Assembly (NCBI GenBank): GCA_964628465.1
Contig: CAZVOA010000016.1
Span: forward strand, 11,841-75,840
Origin: JAFGPS01 sp964628465
GTDB lineage: Bacteria > Planctomycetota > Phycisphaerae > Sedimentisphaerales > Anaerobacaceae
Reading direction: 5' to 3'
Length of the DNA stretch: 64,000 nucleotides
How positions within the stretch are numbered: the stretch's first letter is position 1; every line of letters starts with the position of its first letter. The translations under genes were made by a program, and so were the position numbers. Of this stretch, positions 41,144 through 48,560 are shown piece by piece. Under the pieces are notes generated by a model. The model made no database searches, was not told where the DNA came from, and was given only the letters and a program-made list of their open reading frames with translations.

Positions 41144-42043
41144 TTATCTTAAAACTAAATCGAGAAAATAACCTATGGAAAGAAGAAAATTAATCCCTAA
41201 AATCATTATTACATTATATTTCAGGGCGGGAGTAATTTTTACTGTATTTTTATCATAATTTCTAAACAGAATGATAATAGCTTTTAAACCGAATATTATT
41301 GTGATTAACGCCAATAAAGCCTGATATGGCATGATCCCGGAAATCACAGCCCCAATAATCATTAAATAAACACAGGATACGATTAAAACATATAAAATCG
41401 AAGCATTTTTCTTGCCGAGAGCAATAACAAGGTTATAGCGATTTACCGTTTTATCCGCATCAAAATCAGGAAATTCATTAAGAAAAAGCAGATTTGCTGT
41501 TAAAAGACCTGGGATCAGTGATACTAATAATATTTCATGGTTTACAGAACCTGTTTGAATAAAATAAGTTCCAATAACCGGCAAAGTCCCCAGCCCTATA
41601 CCCGCTCCGAGTTCTCCCATCAACTTTTTGGTCAAAAAAGTGGTATAAAAATATATAAACAAACCGCCGATAAGTACAAAGATAATAAGCTGCCATCCCG
41701 AAATAATCGTCAAATAAATGCCGATTAAAAACGCCCCCAATAGTAAAACAAGTCCGAATCTATATACACTTTCAGGCTCAAGAAGTCCCTGAATTAGAAT
41801 GCCGCTTCCACCGGAAAATGGAGTTGCAGTTGTTTGGGAATCCAAACCGCTTTTAAAATCAAAATAGTCATTAAGAACATTAACACTGGCATGAGCTAAA
41901 AGCAGCCCGATTGCGGTAAGAAGGAATTTAGATACATCAAAATAGCCTTCCTTATACGCAATTGATGTACCTAAAAGAACCAAAGCTAATGAAAGAACCA
42001 AAAACTGAGGCCTTGTTTCCTTGAACCATATCTTTAAACTCAT
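41144..42043 (-). CDS. menA: UbiA-family prenyltransferase, MenA-like
   Basis: 299 residues with about nine spans. The first Asp-rich motif NDYFDFKSGLD and the second FPDFDADK region bind prenyl diphosphate and Mg. The N-terminal FKETRPQFLVLSLALVLLG is characteristic of 1,4-dihydroxy-2-naphthoate polyprenyltransferases of menaquinone synthesis. Other UbiA enzymes remain possible, as no other men gene is in the window. It follows the envelope-protein gene by 41 bases. Confidence 0.85.
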   Translation of the reverse strand: MSLKIWFKETRPQFLVLSLALVLLGTSIAYKEGYFDVSKFLLTAIGLLLAHASVNVLNDYFDFKSGLDSQTTATPFSGGSGILIQGLLEPESVYRFGLVLLLGAFLIGIYLTIISGWQLIIFVLIGGLFIYFYTTFLTKKLMGELGAGIGLGTLPVIGTYFIQTGSVNHEILLVSLIPGLLTANLLFLNEFPDFDADKTVNRYNLVIALGKKNASILYVLIVSCVYLMIIGAVISGIMPYQALLALITIIFGLKAIIILFRNYDKNTVKITPALKYNVIMILGINFLLSIGYFLDLVLR

Positions 42044-42084
42044 AACTGAACTTTTATATAAAGGAGAAAGAGAATTATTTTATT

Positions 42085-43911
42085 CTAATTACCTCCCAAT
42101 AATCCGCCAAGCCCTTTTATTGTATCTTTAATTTTATCTGTTGTACCTTCAGGAACCTTATCGCCAAGTGCTTCATCAATCTTAGTCCCGACATTTTTAT
42201 CAAATTCTTTCAGCACTCTGTCTTTACCTGCTTTTACAAGTGCCTGCTTGAATTCTTCTGTAAGGCCTTTTACATCGAAAACAATCTGAGGATCAGAAGG
42301 AGAACCAACAATCCTTATAGTAGTTCTGAGATTTTTCAAAACAGAAAGTGATTCATCAGTTACATCCCGTCCCAAACCAAGTACGCCGTTACCTTGTCCT
42401 ACGGCATCGAGATCCTTCAAATTAAGGTTTAATGTCAAATCCAAAGCCTGTTTCGTAGCTGTGCCGGTAAATTTCCCAGAGGCAGTACCTCCCTTAAATG
42501 CCAGACCTGTATCATCACTTAGAAGTGACTGTATCTTAGTCAAATCAAATGCGTCAAATGTACCGGAAAGTTCCGGTGTATCTTTACTATAATCGACTTT
42601 CATATTTACCACTGAATTTGTTTCAAGCGAATTCATATCCAGGACAATCGGTAAACCGGCCGCTTCAGGAGCATCGCTGAGATTTGACAGTTGAATTCTG
42701 CTATTGCCAAATAATTCTGATGGAATCTGAACTTTATCAAGTATAGCCAATTTTGCCATAAATCGCGGCGACAAAGACGTTTTGGCCTTCGCAACAAGAT
42801 AATCAAGATATTTCTGAGGTTTTTGCTCTTTTTCCTCTTCGGATTTTTCATCTTTTCCGCTTGGTAAATATTTACGAATTTTTTGGATTTTTTCTTTATA
42901 AGCTTTTATATCTTTGAAATATTTTTCAAGCTTGGCAAAGTCACCCATTCCGACCTTATATTCATTCGGATCGAATTCTTCAGGCTCTTCTTCGACCTTT
43001 TTCTCAACTATTTTACCTGGGCTTGAGCGTTTTTGTCCGAATTGAATATCAGAAAGCTCAAGCTTTTCCATATAAACTTTTCCTAAAAATAAATCATAAA
43101 CACTTGCATCAGCGGCAATTTTACCAACTGCAAACTGATTATTAGCTGGATTTTCAGAATCAGTAACCTGTATGCCACCGGCTGATAACGAACCGTTAAT
43201 CAGAGACAGACCTATTTCATCAATGTTTACTTCTGCCCCATTAATATTAGTTATTTTCTCCGTAGCATAATTTTTTATTTTCGTATCTTTGAGGAAATGA
43301 GCGGCAACCAAAGTCCCGCCAATTACCAGAATAGCCAGAGCTACGCCGACCTTGCGAATATATGTCGTTTTGGCAAACATCGACTTGACATCTTTTGTTC
43401 GTTTCCCAATCAGAATCCAGTCTAAAATCCGAACCCATGTGTGGGAGTACCATTTTCTGAATATTTCAGATTTCTCATCAAACTTGAGCATCATTCTGCG
43501 GAAGCTGATTACAGCACTGGCAAGAAGCAAACCTGTTATCATACCGACAATCGGACCAATAATAAATCCGCCAGCAACTGAATAAGTATTAAAATCAGTT
43601 AGCCCGATTATTGGCAGTGACGCAAGAAAATTATATACACCGGCAAGACTATCATGTGCCCATACACCGACATGGCATAGAACAGGAGCCGCGGCATAAC
43701 ATAATCCCCTTCCAACAACCGCCGACAACATAAACAATCCTATATGAACATTCAGTATCAAGACAACAATTATGAGCATAATATGGAATCCGGTGAAGTG
43801 AGGCATCGTACCAAACCAGAATCCCAGCAAGACTGAAAGAAAAATAAATATTGGCGAAACATTTCCCCTGAAAATCGCTACAAGTTTTTTTATTGGTCCT
43901 GGCAGCAACAT
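42085..43911 (-). CDS. Fused TIGR03546/TIGR03545-type envelope protein
   Basis: 608 residues. An N-terminal membrane region (about 1-150, PKFT-like start PGPIKKLVAIFRGNVSPIFI, GFHIMLIIVVLILNVHIGLF) matches my memory of TIGR03546. After another span (about 190-210) a long AsmA-like periplasmic part (INGAEVNIDEIGLSLINGSL, then KVYMEKLELSDIQFG) matches TIGR03545. These are usually two adjacent genes in outer-membrane bacteria; here they are one. A Glu/Lys-rich coiled stretch lies at about 310-375. AAAGGAG precedes the ATG. An envelope-maintenance or lipid-transport role is inferred. Confidence 0.75.
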   Translation of the reverse strand: MLLPGPIKKLVAIFRGNVSPIFIFLSVLLGFWFGTMPHFTGFHIMLIIVVLILNVHIGLFMLSAVVGRGLCYAAAPVLCHVGVWAHDSLAGVYNFLASLPIIGLTDFNTYSVAGGFIIGPIVGMITGLLLASAVISFRRMMLKFDEKSEIFRKWYSHTWVRILDWILIGKRTKDVKSMFAKTTYIRKVGVALAILVIGGTLVAAHFLKDTKIKNYATEKITNINGAEVNIDEIGLSLINGSLSAGGIQVTDSENPANNQFAVGKIAADASVYDLFLGKVYMEKLELSDIQFGQKRSSPGKIVEKKVEEEPEEFDPNEYKVGMGDFAKLEKYFKDIKAYKEKIQKIRKYLPSGKDEKSEEEKEQKPQKYLDYLVAKAKTSLSPRFMAKLAILDKVQIPSELFGNSRIQLSNLSDAPEAAGLPIVLDMNSLETNSVVNMKVDYSKDTPELSGTFDAFDLTKIQSLLSDDTGLAFKGGTASGKFTGTATKQALDLTLNLNLKDLDAVGQGNGVLGLGRDVTDESLSVLKNLRTTIRIVGSPSDPQIVFDVKGLTEEFKQALVKAGKDRVLKEFDKNVGTKIDEALGDKVPEGTTDKIKDTIKGLGGLLGGN

Positions 43912-44038
43912 AATAAAACTCCTTTCAATTATTTTTTATAATGCATCCTGCAAGCCGCAGTTAGGCATATATAAGTTATGTTAAATAACATATTACATCA
44001 ATATTTCTTTGTACCTGTTTTACGCATTTTATTGTGTT

Positions 44039-44047
44039 ATTATACCA
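44039..44047 (-). promoter_or_regulatory. Extended -10 promoter of the TIGR03546-like gene
   Basis: On the minus strand, TGG-TATAAT (extended -10), with TTGATT 15 bases before TATAAT. The leader to the ATG is about 120 bases. Confidence 0.4.
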
Positions 44048-44136
44048 TTGTACAAATACAATCAAAATAAAAAAGAATATATAATATGTTATTCCCAGAT
44101 ATCCTTATTTCATCAATTACTCAAGTCCTGACGAGT

Positions 44137-45708
44137 TTATTTCGCCCATGCATCACCTTCCGGCGTTCTTCGCCAGGCGAAATAAGCATCCAGAGCTTTT
44201 AACGATTCAGCACTTGGAACAGGTCCAATATGCGGCGTCTGGGCAAAGTACATTACTTCCGAATTGGCGTCGCTGAAAGCCGGCCATTCGGGTACGCCGT
44301 TGCCGTTCGGATGGCCATATTTTGCAAAGTTCGTCCAATATGTCACCATTGCTTCCGAAATTACCTGGTCAGATTCCGACACAGATTGTCCCCGTGAATC
44401 ACTTAGATGCTGGAAGACATATGCTACATCCTGTCCATGCGGCGAGCCGCGGTCGGCCTGTGGAGAATCAGCAGGATATTCCGGGTGCTGGTCAAAATAA
44501 TAATAGTACGCTTGGCCTTTACCCATTTTTGACTGCAACCTTGCCCAAATCCATGTATGCCAGCCAAACGCTGAATCGCGAGCTAAATCACGAGCAGTCT
44601 TGGGAGGAGTACCTGAACCAGCCGGGTAGGCTTTTATGAGTTCGTCAGCAAATTTGCCATATCGCAACTTTACACCTTCGATATATGCGTCAGAAGTTCG
44701 TGGAGGAGAAAAACTTGCGCCTTCGTCTGAATTGTAACCAACCAGAATTGGAGTATCGTTGAATTTGCCTGCTTCGTAGAGTTTGTATTGGTCATCCGGG
44801 ATTACATATCCATCGATAATCGGCCATGACATCCCCAAACCCCTGCCAGCAGGAAGTTTATCGGCTGCAATTTTCCTTAGTTCTGCAATTGAAGAAACAC
44901 CTGCACTCTTTGCATATTCTTCGCCATCACGTTCTGCATCGGCCAAACGTTTCTGGTTTTCGCCTGGGAATGTTGTGGGACGAGGAGGACCGAATGAGCC
45001 GCCGCTTTGCGAAATTGCTCCATGGAACAACCCTTTGGCAAGCGGAGATGCGCAGAGCATACTAACCGCGATTCCACCCGCTGATTCGCCAAAAATGGTT
45101 ACTTTTTTAGGATCGCCTCCAAATTCCGCTATGTTATCCTTTATCCATTGGAGACCCGCTATCATATCCAATAGGCCGTAATTTCCCGAAACTTTGTTCG
45201 GATTTTCAGCACTCAATTCAGGATGCGCCAGAAATCCAAGCTGGCCGACTCGATAGGCTATGCTAACGAGAACAACACCTTTTTTGGCAAGATTTTCTCC
45301 ACTGTAATTTCGTTCGGAAGTAGAACCTGCACCGAATCCGCCGCCGTATATCCAGACAAGTACAGGAATATGGTCGTTTGTGAATTTCGCTGGTGTCCAT
45401 ACATTTAGATAAAGGCAATCTTCACTCTTTCCTGATGGCGGATTTCCATTCTGAATAGGAGCGGGAGCAAATTTCGTTGTTTCCAACACACCTTCCCACT
45501 TTGTGGCTGGCTGTGGAGCTTTCCATCGAAGATTACCGACCGGCGGTGCGGCAAAAGGAATACCTTTAAAAACGGTTAATCCATCTTCAGTTGTTCCCTG
45601 TACCAATCCTTCCTTAACTTTTACAATCGTAGATTGAGGTTTCTGCACGTTATTGCATCCTGCCGTTAAAATGATAATAATTATTATTGAAGAAATTATG
45701 TTCTTCAT
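44137..45708 (-). CDS. Type B carboxylesterase lipoprotein
   Basis: 523 residues, alpha/beta hydrolase. Lipobox LTAGC (Cys 18). Oxyanion loop YGGGF at about 121, nucleophile Ser209 in FGESAGG, acid in GYNSDEGASF and catalytic His in SPHGQDVAYVF. EDCLYLNVW is also diagnostic. It is the last gene of a three-gene minus-strand operon with a GH43-like enzyme and an Esterase-D-like protein, so it probably deacylates plant or algal polysaccharide (acetyl or methyl esters). Confidence 0.93.
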   Translation of the reverse strand: MKNIISSIIIIIILTAGCNNVQKPQSTIVKVKEGLVQGTTEDGLTVFKGIPFAAPPVGNLRWKAPQPATKWEGVLETTKFAPAPIQNGNPPSGKSEDCLYLNVWTPAKFTNDHIPVLVWIYGGGFGAGSTSERNYSGENLAKKGVVLVSIAYRVGQLGFLAHPELSAENPNKVSGNYGLLDMIAGLQWIKDNIAEFGGDPKKVTIFGESAGGIAVSMLCASPLAKGLFHGAISQSGGSFGPPRPTTFPGENQKRLADAERDGEEYAKSAGVSSIAELRKIAADKLPAGRGLGMSWPIIDGYVIPDDQYKLYEAGKFNDTPILVGYNSDEGASFSPPRTSDAYIEGVKLRYGKFADELIKAYPAGSGTPPKTARDLARDSAFGWHTWIWARLQSKMGKGQAYYYYFDQHPEYPADSPQADRGSPHGQDVAYVFQHLSDSRGQSVSESDQVISEAMVTYWTNFAKYGHPNGNGVPEWPAFSDANSEVMYFAQTPHIGPVPSAESLKALDAYFAWRRTPEGDAWAK

Positions 45709-45750
45709 AACAACGAGTCCTTTCCTTGTATAACATAGTTTACCTTATCA

Positions 45751-46911
45751 TTATGGATTGTATCTCTGGCCAAGTACCAGTTTATCACCCGAATCATCAA
45801 CTTCATAAAATTGAGGCTTACGACCATTTCCTTCATCATGGTGAACAACAAATAATCTTTTACCTTCGAATGTTGTAAAGAGCATACCATGGCCGGAATT
45901 ATCACCTTTAAACGCCTTTTCTTCCTGAATCCAGGGTCCTTTAATAGAGCCGGATTCGGAATAAGCTATACCCTGTGCGTAACGATTTTCACCCCAACTC
46001 GACCATAACATGCCAAGTTTTCCGGTTTTTGTTCTGAACATTTGAGGTCCGTCTGTGACCCAGCCCGGCATTTTCAAACCAAAGGTAGCTTCACCGATAC
46101 TGTTCATTTCTTTGGACCATGCGGCTTCACTAGCGCGGAATATTGTAGTCGGTTCTGCGGTACGATGTGTCAGGTCTTTTGAAAGAGGCATATATGCCAT
46201 AGTTCCATCGATTAGCTGAGTCCATTCGTGAACTATTACCATATACCATGTACCATCTTCTTCATATAATGTCCCATCAATAATGTCCCAATCTTTCGGA
46301 CCAAGGCAGAAATCCTGCTCTTTAACTAATGGTGTATAAGGTCCTTCGACTTTATCCGAGACTAAAATCTGTGTCTGGTTTGTAGGAACATTGTAACGGC
46401 GAGGAACATTTTCAATCAGGTTGCTATGGTCGCTATATGTGCCGGTATAATAGTATTTATCGCCAATCTTATAAATTTCAGGTGCTGCTACGAAGTTTCC
46501 CTGCATCCATGTCCCTGAAAGATCCGTAATTTGCCCGGGAACTGATTCCCATGTTTTCAAATCTTTACTTTTATATAAACGCCCACCACTACCAGTCAGA
46601 TAATAAATTTTGCTCGCTTCATCAGGAAAGATAAATGGGTCACTCATTGAAAGTGAATCAAAAGGAACAGCCTGGCTTTGCCCACCTGCACCAGCACCTC
46701 TTCCCATCATCATTGGCATTCCCTGGTTGCCACCTTGTCGTTGACCTCTTCTTGCACCACCACCGCCGCCGGCTGGAGGCTGGAAACCACCAAAGTTTCT
46801 TTGCCCGGGTGTAGCTCGTGGTGCCTGTTCACCAGGTTGAACCTGAGCGTCAACCGACTGTATTAAAAAGAAAACTACCAACAATACTGCCATAAAATTT
46901 CTGTTTTTCAT
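45751..46911 (-). CDS. Secreted GH43-like glycoside hydrolase
   Basis: 386 residues from the ATG at 46911, where a signal peptide begins (MKNRNFMAVLLVVFFLIQSV); a longer frame upstream has no signal. After cleavage near VDA comes a Gly/Arg/Met-rich linker (about 36-78). The five-bladed propeller follows: SMSDPFIFPDEASKIYYL (first Asp), WDIIDGTLYEEDGTWYMV (second Asp), GEATFGLKMPGWVTDGPQMF, and HHDEGNGR. It is likely an arabinofuranosidase or xylosidase type. It lies 42 bases before the carboxylesterase and 28 after the esterase gene. Confidence 0.85.
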   Translation of the reverse strand: MKNRNFMAVLLVVFFLIQSVDAQVQPGEQAPRATPGQRNFGGFQPPAGGGGGARRGQRQGGNQGMPMMMGRGAGAGGQSQAVPFDSLSMSDPFIFPDEASKIYYLTGSGGRLYKSKDLKTWESVPGQITDLSGTWMQGNFVAAPEIYKIGDKYYYTGTYSDHSNLIENVPRRYNVPTNQTQILVSDKVEGPYTPLVKEQDFCLGPKDWDIIDGTLYEEDGTWYMVIVHEWTQLIDGTMAYMPLSKDLTHRTAEPTTIFRASEAAWSKEMNSIGEATFGLKMPGWVTDGPQMFRTKTGKLGMLWSSWGENRYAQGIAYSESGSIKGPWIQEEKAFKGDNSGHGMLFTTFEGKRLFVVHHDEGNGRKPQFYEVDDSGDKLVLGQRYNP

Positions 46912-46939
46912 AATAATAATATCTCCCATCAATAAGTAA

Positions 46940-48121
46940 TTAGTTCTTTCGCCATAAGTTAGGCAAAAAACGATAATAAAGCAAATGTCGCCATGTAGCC
47001 CAGTCATGGGCGCCATTTCCTCCAACATAATATTCGTGTTCGATTTTGTGGTTCACAAGAGCATTATGCAGAGCCACACAACGACCTCCTATGAATCCCT
47101 GAGCTTCTCCTGTACCCTGCCCGACAAATAAATAATCCACTTTATTATTAACATTAGGATCATTAAGGAAATCCTTGATTGTTGTCTCGCAGTTATTATC
47201 TCCGGCGCTAAGTATTCCGAAATTAGCAAACAGGTCAAGACTCCTGAATCCGACAAACATTGAATGACGTCCACCCATTGATAATCCCGATATAGCCCTG
47301 CCTTTGGGATTTTTAATTACATTATATTCAATTTCAACAAGAGGAATTACATGTTTGCGCATTTCCTGCTCGAATATATCGAAAGTAAGTTTTTCATGTT
47401 GAGGATGATTTCTGTGTATTATCTGGTTATTCGGTATAGCGATAATCATCGGGACAGCTTTACCTTCGGCAAGAAGGTTGTCCAGCATAAAATTAGCCCG
47501 TCCGTCATAAATCCAGTTGGAAGGCAAATCTCCGCTGCCGCCAACGAGATAAAGAACAGGATAACTTTTGTTGCGGTCGTATCCCGGAGGTGTATAAACA
47601 TAAAGTTCTCGTTCACCTTTGGTAACCTCAGAATGATAGACGTGGCGTGTCACATTGCCATGCGGAACATTTTTCGCATCGTAGTATGCGGGTCCATCGC
47701 CATGTACGACCAGTTGACTATACGGAGGCATAGCTGTAAAACCAGCAATTGTATTGCTGGGATCAGCCATTTGTACACCATCTACATTGAAATAATAAAT
47801 ATACATATCCGGCTTAAGAGGACCAACTGTAAGAGTCCAGATGCCGTCGTCGCCTTTTGTGAATGGCACTGAGCGACCTGATTGGCCAAGACCTGTCATA
47901 ATTGCGACTCCTGTGAGCTGGACACTCTGGGCTTGAGGGGCTCTCAACCTGAAGGTAACTGTCCTGTCATCGCGAACGTCAGGTGAAATAAGAGGTGCGC
48001 TGAATGGTGTAAGATTATCGGTATTCTTTTGCGGATTGTAGTCAAGATTTACGTTGGCTTGCTGCGAAAAGACAAGATTCGGCAAAAGCAGGCAAAAAAC
48101 AGCAAAATAAGTTCTATTCAT
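46940..48121 (-). CDS. Secreted Esterase-D-family esterase with N-terminal E-set domain
   Basis: 393 residues. Signal peptide (FAVFCLLLPNLVFS), then a CBM48/E-set-like domain (about 45-135, VTFRLRAPQAQSVQLTG, WTLTVGPLKPDMYIYYF), then a PF00756 alpha/beta hydrolase: YPVLYLVGGSGDLPSNW, nucleophile in AISGLSMGGRHSMF, His in GAHDWATWRHLLYYRF. This is the layout of feruloyl or acetyl-xylan esterases. AAGGAGACAAAAAGG precedes the ATG. First gene of the degradative operon. Confidence 0.9.
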   Translation of the reverse strand: MNRTYFAVFCLLLPNLVFSQQANVNLDYNPQKNTDNLTPFSAPLISPDVRDDRTVTFRLRAPQAQSVQLTGVAIMTGLGQSGRSVPFTKGDDGIWTLTVGPLKPDMYIYYFNVDGVQMADPSNTIAGFTAMPPYSQLVVHGDGPAYYDAKNVPHGNVTRHVYHSEVTKGERELYVYTPPGYDRNKSYPVLYLVGGSGDLPSNWIYDGRANFMLDNLLAEGKAVPMIIAIPNNQIIHRNHPQHEKLTFDIFEQEMRKHVIPLVEIEYNVIKNPKGRAISGLSMGGRHSMFVGFRSLDLFANFGILSAGDNNCETTIKDFLNDPNVNNKVDYLFVGQGTGEAQGFIGGRCVALHNALVNHKIEHEYYVGGNGAHDWATWRHLLYYRFLPNLWRKN

Positions 48122-48560
48122 CCTTTTTGTCTCCTTAATAAAGATTTTACCCTGATTTTCAATTTGAACGAAACTGATTCATTCCAATAATATTATCAAC
48201 AATGCCGGGATAATCCATAGTTTTTTCAATATTTTCGAACCATTTTCCTGCGATATTTGGGACTAAAAGTTCTTTATAAGTATTTTCCATATCGCTAAAA
48301 CAGCTCTTATTAGATGAACATACCTTAAAAAAACAAATTTTCATTTGTATTTGTTTTTTTTGTATTTATATTTTATAATAGATTCTATATTAACCCGGTT
48401 GTTATGGGAAAGGGTATAATATTTCTTGATTTTAAAAAAGGTTTTTTGCAAAATTCAGCTTTGTAAGAATCGTTAACTATATATAATCAATGTTGACCAG
48501 TAATTATTTGGGGATATAATTAACAAAAAAAATTAAAATTGAAGAAGTAAAGGATGGATT
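48122..48560. other. Divergent intergenic region
   Basis: 439 AT-rich bases between the esterase operon (minus) and the dockerin gene (plus). Contains the esterase ribosome-binding site near its left end and a promoter for the dockerin gene near its right end. A 61-codon frame at 48159-48344 has no ribosome-binding site and was not accepted. Confidence 0.65.
48493..48520 (+). promoter_or_regulatory. Promoter of the dockerin-protein gene
   Basis: TTGACC (48493) and TATAAT (48515) with a 16-base spacer. The start point near 48527 is about 34 bases before the ATG at 48561. Confidence 0.65.

Noticed and set aside
48159..48344. A 61-codon minus-strand frame upstream of the esterase operon
   Set aside because: No ribosome-binding site, no domain, and the composition looks like the surrounding AT-rich spacer.
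48415..48420. TATAAT upstream of the dockerin gene
   Set aside because: No -35 box at proper distance; the TTGACC-16-TATAAT at 48493-48520 is better placed.
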